Source: an uncultured bacterium
GTDB lineage: Bacteria; Hydrogenedentota; Hydrogenedentia; Hydrogenedentales; CAITNO01
NCBI GenBank assembly: GCA_937923585.1
Contig: CALDSM010000200.1
Coordinates: 1-19,818 of the forward strand
Length of the DNA stretch: 19,818 nt
Reading direction: 5' to 3'
A model generated the notes under the pieces. That model did not search any database and was not told the DNA's origin. It was given only the letters and a program-made list of their open reading frames with translations. This document shows, piece after piece, positions 8,008-14,813 of this stretch (position 1 is the stretch's first letter; each line of letters opens with the position of its first letter). A program made the position numbers and the translations under genes.

Positions 8008-8673
8008 ATGGACACGAGGCTTGCGGGATTTACACGGAGTGAGTTGATCGGTTTTCTACGGATCAAGGCGAAGGAGACGGCGCGGCCCGACCTGAGCGGC
8101 TCCGACCTCCGGGGGGCGAACCTGCGGGGCACACATTTGCGCGGGGCAAACCTGCGTGAGGCAAACCTGAGCGGGGCCAATTTGAGCGGCTTGGATTTGG
8201 GCCGCGCCGATTTGAGCGGGGCCGATTTGAGCGGGGCGAATCTCGGGGGCGCGGACCTGCGCTTTGCCAGCCTGCGCGGCGCGGACCTGCGCGGGGCGAA
8301 TTTGCGTGACGCGCATTTGAACGGCGCGAACTTTAGCGGGGCAAAACTGGGCTACACGGATTTGAGCGAAACCAGTTCCAATGATGCGGATTTGAGCGGG
8401 GCTGACCTGTGGGGCGCGGACCTTAGTTACACGAGCCTCCAGGGCGCGAATCTGAGAGGGGCCAATCTTACGTGCGCGGGTCTTCTGGGCGCGGACCTGA
8501 GCACGGCGAACCTGAGTTTCAGTTGTCTTCAGGGGGCGGACCTGCAGGAGGCGAACCTGCGCGGCGCCGACCTGTGGGAGGCGCGCCTCGACGTGGCCAA
8601 TCTCAACCGCGCGAAACTGTGCGGCACCTATCTCCGCGGCGCGAATCTGAGTTCGGCCAATTTCCCCAGATGA
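8008..8673 (+). CDS. Pentapeptide-repeat protein
   Basis: The 221-residue product has a short helical head (SELIGFLRIKAKETARPDLSG) and then nearly forty consecutive A(D/N)LxG-type pentapeptides (e.g. GANLRG, GADLSG) to the C-terminus. These should fold as a right-handed quadrilateral beta-helix. A looser patch, TDLSETSSNDADLSG (about 117-131), interrupts the regularity. There is no signal peptide or membrane segment, so it is cytosolic. Roles in the family range from DNA mimicry/gyrase protection to unknown scaffolding; nothing here decides. The frame is open back to GTG 7846, but that stretch is AT-rich and unlike coding sequence. ATG 8008 has AGGA eight bases upstream and is preferred. The 242 bases before it contain an AT-rich patch (about 7878-7965) likely to hold the promoter, though no clear -35/-10 pair could be fixed. 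Highly repetitive DNA makes the copy number sensitive to assembly collapse. Confidence 0.9.
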   Translation: MDTRLAGFTRSELIGFLRIKAKETARPDLSGSDLRGANLRGTHLRGANLREANLSGANLSGLDLGRADLSGADLSGANLGGADLRFASLRGADLRGANLRDAHLNGANFSGAKLGYTDLSETSSNDADLSGADLWGADLSYTSLQGANLRGANLTCAGLLGADLSTANLSFSCLQGADLQEANLRGADLWEARLDVANLNRAKLCGTYLRGANLSSANFPR

Positions 8674-8767
8674 GCCGCTGAGGCCGGTCCCACCGTAATC
8701 TAGAGGCTATCCCGGAACCTCCATTTATCGCGCCCCCCCGAGACCTGCGGGATTGGATCGTATCACC

Positions 8768-8787
8768 GTCATTCCCGCGAAAGCGGA
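8768..8787 (+). repeat. Partial GTCATTCCCGCGAAAGCGG repeat
   Basis: The left part of the dispersed palindromic repeat; the expected GAATCCAG right end is missing and replaced by ACCTTCC. Confidence 0.75.
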
Positions 8788-8808
8788 CCTTCCAAAACCA
8801 TGCCTTCC

Positions 8809-8836
8809 GTCATTCCCGTGAAAACGGGAATCCAGG
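8809..8836 (+). repeat. Full-length GTCATTCCCG...GGGAATCCAGG repeat
   Basis: A 28-base unit with an internal palindrome (TTCCCGT and ACGGGAA). It is the + partner of the inverted copy at 8868-8895. Confidence 0.85.
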
Positions 8837-8867
8837 ACTCCGCGCGCATACGTAAGTCCTTGAAAAG

Positions 8868-8895
8868 CCTGGATTCCCGTCTTCACGGGAATGAC
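8868..8895 (-). repeat. Inverted full-length copy of the same repeat
   Basis: The reverse complement differs from the 8809-8836 copy at one base. Together they form a large inverted pair with 28-base arms and a 31-base spacer, the arrangement seen in paired REP/BIME elements. Confidence 0.85.
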
Positions 8896-8959
8896 AGGGA
8901 GGAGACGGCTTCTCCGATATGTGTAGCCGACTATGCAAGTGCCGGATCTCTTCGGAAGG

Positions 8960-9026
8960 CCCCGAAAGCGGAAATCCATGGTTCTGCTCGGGAACTCTGG
9001 GTCCCCGCTTTCGCGGGGATGACGGG
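8960..9026. repeat. Second inverted pair of the repeat (one arm degenerate)
   Basis: Bases 8960-8981 (CCCCGAAAGCGGAAATCCAT plus GG) are a degenerate arm. Bases 8997-9026 carry a good minus-strand copy with a CCCCGC/GCGGGG stem. Spacing and orientation mimic the pair at 8809-8895. Confidence 0.7.
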
Positions 9027-9033
9027 CCAAGCA

Positions 9034-9050
9034 GGTCTTGAATAAAGACC
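9034..9050 (-). terminator. Weak hairpin after the 9082-9966 gene
   Basis: GGTCTT and AAGACC pair around the loop GAATA, about 32 bases past the stop of the minus-strand gene. The stem is short and no T-run follows on either strand; the palindromic repeat just beyond may act with it. Confidence 0.3.
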
Positions 9051-9081
9051 GTTGTTTGCAGGATGGATTCTTGGACAGCTT

Positions 9082-9966
9082 CTAGAATTTGTGGGAATGC
9101 ATCATGTACAGCGAGACGTTGTTGAAGTCCGTCTCGTGGCGGTCAAAGAAGAGATAGCCCGCGGCAAGTATGGCCGAATCATTCTGCCCAAACGGTATTT
9201 CCACGCCAATGCGCGGACTGATGTACTCCGTCGGATGGTGCAGGTACTGCTTTACCTTTAGCGTCGGCGCCAGGTGCTGAATCTTGATCCGCACCGTGGC
9301 CGTTTCAAAGGCGTCCACAAAACCGACGGCCGCCTCAAGGAAGGGCCTGCTGGACCGCAGCGCGTTCATGACCGCGCAGCGTTCCGGATCCCGCTCAAGC
9401 ACCGGCTTTCCCCACGGGTACCAGTCAACACCCGCCGCTACGAACCACAGCTTCCTTCCGAAATCCGCCCTTATGTTCAGCGGCAGGGGAAACAGGTAGT
9501 TCTCCTTGTTCTTCTGCTTGCCGATAATGCCGCCCACGTCCACGAACCAGGACCACTTGGGGCCCATGTCGCGGCCCAGCGCCAGGTGCGCGTCAAAGAG
9601 CCCCCAGTTGTCGCTCATGTTCTTGAACGTGCTGGGCCGGTCCCATCCGGGGATCAGCAGGCTGAACGGCTTGTTGAGCTGGCGGTCAATCTCGTTGTCC
9701 GACTCCTGAACCCGCGCATGCACGTTGGCCAGCCCCCACTTGACGAACCAGCGGTTCTGCCACTCATCCTCCGTCTCACCGCCGGTGCCGCAGCATTCCT
9801 CCTTGACAGGGTCGGCGACCGCCTTGGCATCCGGCGCGGCAGCGGGGCTCTGCGCAGCCGGATTGGCCGGGTCGGCTGTGAATGCCTGCCCGCAGACGGA
9901 GAGCACCAGGATTGCGCACCCGAAGAAACCGCGCGCTGCGAAGTTGCTGTTTGCCGCCACCCGCAT
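9082..9966 (-). CDS. Putative outer-membrane beta-barrel protein
   Basis: The 294-residue product has a signal peptide (GFFGCAILVLSVCGQAFTAD, cleavage near residue 31). An Ala/Pro-rich stretch holding EECCGTGG (about 56-63) is followed by a region of alternating aromatic/hydrophobic beta strands: KWSWFVDVGGIIG, NYLFPLPLNIRADFG, KLWFVAAGVDWYPWG, ISPRIGVEIPFG, AILAAGYLFFDRHE. The last residue is Phe (MHSHKF), as is typical of outer-membrane barrels recognised by the Bam machinery. No named family is recognised. Two ATGs lie in tandem; the strong GGAGG at 9972-9976 is two bases from the first (9969) and five from the second (9966), so the second is chosen. It lies 91 bases after the sensor-kinase gene on the same strand and could be read through from it, or from its own promoter in the gap. 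Confidence 0.7.
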   Translation of the reverse strand: MRVAANSNFAARGFFGCAILVLSVCGQAFTADPANPAAQSPAAAPDAKAVADPVKEECCGTGGETEDEWQNRWFVKWGLANVHARVQESDNEIDRQLNKPFSLLIPGWDRPSTFKNMSDNWGLFDAHLALGRDMGPKWSWFVDVGGIIGKQKNKENYLFPLPLNIRADFGRKLWFVAAGVDWYPWGKPVLERDPERCAVMNALRSSRPFLEAAVGFVDAFETATVRIKIQHLAPTLKVKQYLHHPTEYISPRIGVEIPFGQNDSAILAAGYLFFDRHETDFNNVSLYMMHSHKF

Positions 9967-9971
9967 CATTG

Positions 9972-9976
9972 CCTCC
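9972..9976 (-). promoter_or_regulatory. Strong GGAGG Shine-Dalgarno site deciding between tandem ATGs
   Basis: GGAGG on the minus strand lies five bases before ATG 9966 and only two before ATG 9969, favouring the inner start by usual spacing. Confidence 0.6.
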
Positions 9977-9983
9977 TTTTCTG

Positions 9984-10004
9984 GACGGCTCCCAACAGGC
10001 CGTC
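9984..10004 (-). other. Leader hairpin between the kinase and outer-membrane genes
   Basis: GACGGC and GCCGTC form a 6-bp stem around a nine-base loop, eight bases upstream of the GGAGG site. It is not followed by a T-run, so it is a poor terminator for the kinase gene. It may structure the leader of the next gene. Confidence 0.35.
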
Positions 10005-10057
10005 TGCAAAAAGAATAGCACAGTTGCTGCCGGGCGGGACATTTTTGCAGTTTGCGC

Positions 10058-13000
10058 TTATTGGCCTTCCAGGGCTTTCCGGACCTTTACGGCAAGGTCG
10101 GCTGCTGAGAAGGGCTTTTGGATGAACTGCACACCCTCGTCCAGCACGCCATGGTGGGCGATGACGTTGGCGGTGTAACCGGACATGAAGAGTTGCCTGA
10201 TCTTCGGGCGGCTCTGCGAGAGGCGGGCGGCCAGTTCCCGCCCGTTCATCTCCGGCATGATCACGTCGGTAATCAGCAGGTGTATCTCGCCGGGACACTC
10301 CTGTGCGATTTCGAGGGCGGCGCCGGGCGTTCGCGCGGCGAGCACGGTGTAACCCAGTTCCTGGAGCAGTTTCGTGGCCAGTTTCAGGACGGACGGTTCG
10401 TCTTCCGCCAGCAGAATGGTCTCATTCCCGCGCGGCGCCGGCGGGGGACCGCCCTGCATCTGCAAGTTCCCAGTCACGCCCCCATGCCGGGGCAGATAGA
10501 CCGCGAAGGTCGTCCCCCTACCCGGTTCGCTGTAGACATTGATGAACCCGTTGTTCTGCCGGACGGCGCCGTACACCGTGGCCAACCCAAGGCCGGTCCC
10601 CTCGCCCACTCCCTTGGTGGTAAAAAAAGGTTCAAAGATGTTGTCCAGCGTCTCTTTGTCCATGCCGCAGCCGTCGTCACTGACGGTCAGCACCACATAC
10701 TCGCCGGGTTCCGCGCCCGTATTGCGGGCGCAGTATTCCGCGTCAACGGACCTGTCCGCCGTTTCAATGGTGATCCTGCCCGTGTCGGCGATGGCGTCGC
10801 GGGCGTTGACGCACAGGTTCGCGAGTATCTGGTCAATCTGCGACGGGTCCACTTTCACTATCTGCGGATTTGCCGACGGGTGCCATTCCAGGTGAATGTC
10901 CTCGCCGATAAGCCGCTGCAGCATTTTGAGTGTGCCCACGACGGTGTCGTTCAGGTCCAGCACCCGGGGCGCAACCGTCTGCCTGCGGGCAAAGGCCAGC
11001 AGTTGGCGGGTCAGGTCGGCGGAACGGCGAGCGGCCTTGTGGACCTCCTCCAGGTCGGCATGGAGCGGCTGGAGCGGGTCCACCTGGTTGAGGGCCAGTT
11101 CCACATGCCCGAGGATGACCGCCAGCATGTTGTTGAAGTCGTGGGCCACGCCGCCCGCCAGTCGGCCCACGGATTCCATCTTTTGCGCCTGATGAAGCTG
11201 GGTTTCGAGTTTGGCCTTCTCCGCCTCTGCCAGCTTGCGTTCCGTCGTGACCTCGGTATAGGTGATAATGCCGCCGATTTCCCCGTTCGCCTGGTACCAG
11301 GGCCGGCATTCCCAGCGATTGTAGGTAATGGAGCCGTCAGGCCGCTCGAACCAGTCGTCGTCATTTCTTTCAATTGCGCCGGCCAGACAGCGCCGGTGCA
11401 CCTCCCTCCAGTGTTGCGGAATCTCCGGAAACACCTCGTAATGGTGTTTGCCGATGATGTCCTCCTCCGCCACCTCGTAATCCTGCAAATATCTTTTGCT
11501 GACGGCAATATAGCGGAGATTGCGGTCATACACGGCTATTGCGCTGGGATCGTGCGTCACGATGTACCGCATGTTCTGCTCGCTTTCCCGCAGTGTCTCG
11601 CCGGCCTTCTTGAGATCGGTGATGTCGCGCGAAACGGACAGGACGCTCTCGACGGATCCGTCCATCGCGAATTCGGGGACCAGGAGGGTGCTAAACGCCA
11701 TATGACCGTCATCCGCCGGAAAGGCGAATTCGGTCTTTTGCTGCCTGCCCGAAACGAACACGGCGTTGATGGCGGTGTTCCACGCTTCACAAAGATCCTT
11801 CGGCATCCCCAAATCTTCGTTGGTTCTCCCAATGAAGTCTTCCACCGGTCGTCCGGTGGCCTTCTGCACGCTTGGGCTCACGTACAGGTGGCGCAATTGC
11901 CGGTCAAACCGCGCCACAATGTCCGGTGCATTGTCGGCCAGCGCCTTGAACGCCTGGCGGCTGCGGTGAAATGACGCCTCGGCCCGCTTGCGCTCGGTGA
12001 TGTCCTGAACGGTTCCGTGCATTTTGAGCGGGCGTCCCTGGGCGTCGAATTCCAGTCTGCCCAGTGCATGCACCCAGCGCTCGGCCTTGTCCCTATGGCG
12101 GAGGATGCGGTACTCCTTGTCGAAGGCCCGGCCGCGGCCCAGCACCTCGTTCCTGAAGTAGTCGGTCATCATGGCGCGGTCGTCGGGGTGAAACAGGGCC
12201 GCCCATCCCTCCATGGAGCGTTCGTACGTTTTGTCCGATCCCAGCAGCCTGTCAAGCTCTTCCGAGCCGATCCACTTCTGTGCGGACAGGTCCAGAACAT
12301 AGCTTCCCAGGCCCGCGATGCCCTGCGCCTCCCGCAGCATCTCCTCACTTTTGCGCAACGCCTCCTCGATCCGCTTGCGCTCGGTTATGTCGCTGCTGGT
12401 TCCGACAACGAAGCGGTTTCCGCTTCGGTCCACATACCGCGTCTTACTGGTGATGATGGTCCGGGTCTCGCCGGTTCGGGTATCGGTGATGGGCTCTTCG
12501 TTGACGTTCTCCCGGCCGGTGGCAATGACCTGATCATCCATTTTCCAGAACACGTCCACCTGTTCCTTCGGGAAGAAGTCGGCGTCGGTCTTGCCGATGA
12601 GTTCTGCGCGCGGGCATCCGAGCAGGGCGCATTCGGCGTCATTGGCCAGCACAAAGCGGTGCTGCTCGTCCTTGACAAACACTGGATCCCCGATTGCATT
12701 GACAATATTGGTAATGTATTCCCGCGAAGATTCCGCCTCCTCCTCCCGGCGTTTGCGCTCGGTGATGTCCGTGTCCACGCCGCGGTACCCTTTGAGATTT
12801 CCTTCCCGATCCAGTATGGGCACACCGTTGGTGAGCAGACAGATCCTTTCTCCGCCCCGTGTGATGTTCCAGTTTTCCACGTTCCTTATGGGGGCCTTTC
12901 GGGACACGATATCGGCGAACAGGGGCGCCACCCGCTTTGCTTCATCGGCAGGCATGAAGTCGAACGGTGTCATTCCAATGATCTCTTCAGGGGAATATCC

Positions 13001-14395
13001 AAGAAATTCATGGCCCCTTTGTGAACTGTAGGTGTATACGCCTTCTGCATCCACCTCCCACACCCAGTCGGCCATGCTGAACAGAATGTCCTTCAGCCGC
13101 CCCTCGCTCTCCCAAAGCGCCTCTTCAACGCGTTTGCGCCCGGTAATGTCGCGGGCAAAACCGCAGGAGTACTCTTTCCCGCCGAACTGGACGTAGGAGG
13201 CCGTTATTTCCACGGGAAACTCGGTGCCGTCCCTGCGCCTGAGCACCGATTCAGCCTTGTGGACGCCGTCCTTCTTGATTTGCTCCCATACCGCCTTCAT
13301 TCGTTCGGGGGTTGCGCCCGGGTCTACGTCGGTGAGCACCTTTCCGATTAGCTCGCCGGGTTCATACCCCAGCGACCGGCAGTCCGCACCGTTGACGTAG
13401 ACAAACCTTCCCTCCGAATCCCTCCAGTAGGCACCGTCATGGTGCAGGTCTATGGATTTCTTCAGGAGCTGGACCTCTTCCTCGGCCCGTTTGCGCTCGG
13501 TGATGTCCTCAATCGCGGCCATGGTGCGCACCGGTTGTCCGGCATCGTCACGGATGACCGTCATGTTCACGTTCACCCAAACCACCGCGCCGTCCTTGCG
13601 GATGTAGCGTTTTTCCAGCCGGTAGCTTGGCGCCTCACCGCGGACAACCAGCTGGAACAATTTCCAGTCGCGCCCACGGTCGTCCGGATGGGTGATCTCG
13701 GGAACGCGCAGGGCAAGCATTTCTTCGGCGGTGTAGCCGGTGATGTCGCACATCTTCTGGTTCACGCGCAACCATTCTCCGGTGCGCGGGTCGGCCTGGG
13801 CGATGCCGATGGAGGCCGTTTCGAACATTGCCTGGAACTGGCGTTCGCTTTCCTCACTCTTCCGCCGCGCCTCAATTGCCCGGAGATTCTTCAGGCCTGT
13901 CTCCGAGACAACCCCGATCAAGCCCTTGATAAAGGAGAGGTAGCTGTCCAGTTGCTCCCGGGTCCAGACGGGCACCTTCTTGACAGCCTCCATGTAGGCG
14001 TCTTCATCGAAACCGCAGCGCCGGGCCTGCGCCCGGAAGAAGTCCAAATCGGGCTTCTCCAGAAAGAACTGGCCGGTGAAGAAGTTTCCCAGGTGCTCGC
14101 CGTCCACAACAATGGGCATGGCGTTGTCCACCAATCCGTGGGGGCAGCGGTAGGTGACAGCGGGGTTGGCCTCCGCCAGATGGCCGAGGATGTACTGATC
14201 GCTCTGGATACACTGCCGTTCGCATTCCGGATTCTGCCTGTGGAACCGGGTGCAAACGTCCTGCCACGCCGTGGCGGTGAGAATGCTGCCGTCATTGTCA
14301 ATGATGGCCGACGGGAAGGAATAGATTGCGTTGAGCCTGTCCTGGAGTGCCTGGAACTGTTCGATGTCAATCAGATCCTGAAGTCTGTACTTCAT
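10058..14395 (-). CDS. PocR/seven-PAS hybrid sensor histidine kinase with receiver domain
   Basis: The 1445-residue product has no signal peptide or membrane span, so it is a cytosolic sensor. In order: a PocR ligand-binding domain (about 1-165) with cysteines at 48, 58, 62 and 84; seven PAS domains (about 185-303, 312-421, 435-549, 560-674, 690-804, 815-928, 940-1055), most ending in DITERKR-like linkers; and a HisKA domain with phosphoacceptor His1085 in GGVAHDFNNM. The HATPase has N-box Asn1193/Asn1197, DDGCGMD (1240-1246), FEPFFTTK (1254-1261) and GEGTGLGLA (1264-1272). The C-terminal receiver (about 1325-1443) has acidic EDE 1331-1333, acceptor Asp1377, Ser1405 and Lys1427. All residues for autophosphorylation and phosphotransfer are present. 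PocR domains are predicted to sense small hydrocarbon derivatives; the ligand here is unknown. Start ATG 14395 has AGGAGG four bases upstream. No output regulator is adjacent, so a diffusible phosphotransfer partner or response regulator is expected elsewhere. Confidence 0.93.
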   Translation of the reverse strand: MKYRLQDLIDIEQFQALQDRLNAIYSFPSAIIDNDGSILTATAWQDVCTRFHRQNPECERQCIQSDQYILGHLAEANPAVTYRCPHGLVDNAMPIVVDGEHLGNFFTGQFFLEKPDLDFFRAQARRCGFDEDAYMEAVKKVPVWTREQLDSYLSFIKGLIGVVSETGLKNLRAIEARRKSEESERQFQAMFETASIGIAQADPRTGEWLRVNQKMCDITGYTAEEMLALRVPEITHPDDRGRDWKLFQLVVRGEAPSYRLEKRYIRKDGAVVWVNVNMTVIRDDAGQPVRTMAAIEDITERKRAEEEVQLLKKSIDLHHDGAYWRDSEGRFVYVNGADCRSLGYEPGELIGKVLTDVDPGATPERMKAVWEQIKKDGVHKAESVLRRRDGTEFPVEITASYVQFGGKEYSCGFARDITGRKRVEEALWESEGRLKDILFSMADWVWEVDAEGVYTYSSQRGHEFLGYSPEEIIGMTPFDFMPADEAKRVAPLFADIVSRKAPIRNVENWNITRGGERICLLTNGVPILDREGNLKGYRGVDTDITERKRREEEAESSREYITNIVNAIGDPVFVKDEQHRFVLANDAECALLGCPRAELIGKTDADFFPKEQVDVFWKMDDQVIATGRENVNEEPITDTRTGETRTIITSKTRYVDRSGNRFVVGTSSDITERKRIEEALRKSEEMLREAQGIAGLGSYVLDLSAQKWIGSEELDRLLGSDKTYERSMEGWAALFHPDDRAMMTDYFRNEVLGRGRAFDKEYRILRHRDKAERWVHALGRLEFDAQGRPLKMHGTVQDITERKRAEASFHRSRQAFKALADNAPDIVARFDRQLRHLYVSPSVQKATGRPVEDFIGRTNEDLGMPKDLCEAWNTAINAVFVSGRQQKTEFAFPADDGHMAFSTLLVPEFAMDGSVESVLSVSRDITDLKKAGETLRESEQNMRYIVTHDPSAIAVYDRNLRYIAVSKRYLQDYEVAEEDIIGKHHYEVFPEIPQHWREVHRRCLAGAIERNDDDWFERPDGSITYNRWECRPWYQANGEIGGIITYTEVTTERKLAEAEKAKLETQLHQAQKMESVGRLAGGVAHDFNNMLAVILGHVELALNQVDPLQPLHADLEEVHKAARRSADLTRQLLAFARRQTVAPRVLDLNDTVVGTLKMLQRLIGEDIHLEWHPSANPQIVKVDPSQIDQILANLCVNARDAIADTGRITIETADRSVDAEYCARNTGAEPGEYVVLTVSDDGCGMDKETLDNIFEPFFTTKGVGEGTGLGLATVYGAVRQNNGFINVYSEPGRGTTFAVYLPRHGGVTGNLQMQGGPPPAPRGNETILLAEDEPSVLKLATKLLQELGYTVLAARTPGAALEIAQECPGEIHLLITDVIMPEMNGRELAARLSQSRPKIRQLFMSGYTANVIAHHGVLDEGVQFIQKPFSAADLAVKVRKALEGQ
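12750..12770 (-). repeat. Exact 21-base repeat in the PAS linker DNA (copy 1)
   Basis: Encodes the DITERKR linker after the third PAS domain. It is identical over 21 bases to 13488-13508; near-copies lie at 11985-12004, 12372-12391 and 13131-13150. The spacing of 738 bases is a multiple of three. Confidence 0.85.
13488..13508 (-). repeat. Exact 21-base repeat in the PAS linker DNA (copy 2)
   Basis: Encodes the DITERKR linker after the first PAS domain and matches 12750-12770 exactly. Recombination between the two would remove two PAS domains (246 codons) in frame. Confidence 0.85.
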
Positions 14396-14796
14396 CGCGC
14401 CTCCTGTGAAGACAACCACCAATCCCATCGGCTCCGCCCCCCCAAACCGCCTCCCCTCGGGTCAGAATATGTAATTTTACCATGTTCTGCGGAACCGGGC
14501 TTCCGGCTCCGATTCCCTGTCCAATTCCTGGCGGGTCAGTTTCCGCGAGATCCTGCCTGTGGAGAAACCTTGTTCCGGTGACGGTTCCGTTTATATTGAA
14601 CAGGCAAAGGGTCCTTTGCAGGCAGGACTGCATCGGACACGCGGGAGCATGGGGGTAATGGAAGGTATGGGCGGAGAAGGCCGGGAGGAGCGGGTGTGGA
14701 CCCCGTCACCGGTTCAGTTATCGTCTGCGCTGTGGCAGGCGGGACGCCTGCGGTACGGTGGCGCAGTGGCAGGCTGGACGGTGTGCCGCGGTGGGT
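14396..14796. other. Intergenic region between kinase and pilT genes
   Basis: No gene is supported in these 401 bases; short plus-strand frames lack coding character. It must hold the kinase promoter on the minus strand (the AT-rich patch at 14466-14483 is the likeliest place, with TAAAAT on the minus strand but no good -35). It also holds a small palindrome, GCAAAGG-GT-CCTTTGC (14604-14619), a GC hairpin and a direct repeat of the pilT 3' end. Confidence 0.6.
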
Positions 14797-14813
14797 TCAG
14801 TCATCGTCCGCGG
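14711..14813. repeat. Direct repeat of the pilT 3' end
   Basis: Bases 14711-14730 (GGTTCAGTTATCGTCTGCGC) and 14794-14813 (GGTTCAGTCATCGTCCGCGG) agree at 17 of 20 positions, 83 bases apart. The second copy contains the pilT stop codon and the codons for its final Asp residues. The first is a degenerate echo just downstream of the gene. Confidence 0.6.
14735..14751 (-). terminator. GC-rich hairpin downstream of pilT
   Basis: GCAGGCG and CGCCTGC pair perfectly around the loop GGA, about 46 bases past the pilT stop. There is no T-run, so Rho-independent termination is doubtful; GGCAGGCGGGACGCCTGCGG also looks like a dispersed repeat motif. Confidence 0.3.

Larger units (their letters stand above)
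8674..9081. other. Gene-free gap filled by palindromic GTCATTCCCG repeats
   Basis: No gene is supported in these 408 bases. Open frames here translate to strings such as PVIPVKTGIQ, HPRESGDP and DSRFHGNDG, a familiar false-gene signature of this repeat. Three full or near-full copies and two partial copies are present (listed separately). Confidence 0.85.

Noticed and set aside
8768..9026. CRISPR array
   Set aside because: Copies are in mixed orientation, unevenly spaced and internally palindromic, with no cas genes nearby.
8725..9030. Possible small genes in the repeat gap, on both strands
   Set aside because: Their products (PVIPVKTGIQ, HPRESGDP, DSRFHGNDG) are the standard false translations of the palindromic repeat.
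10118..11974. 618-codon plus-strand frame opposite the sensor kinase
   Set aside because: It mirrors the GC-rich kinase, whose HATPase and receiver motifs are unmistakable; the antisense product has no recognisable motif.
13439..14581. 380-codon plus-strand frame across the start of the kinase
   Set aside because: Antisense to the PocR and first PAS domains, with no domain, signal peptide or good ribosome site.
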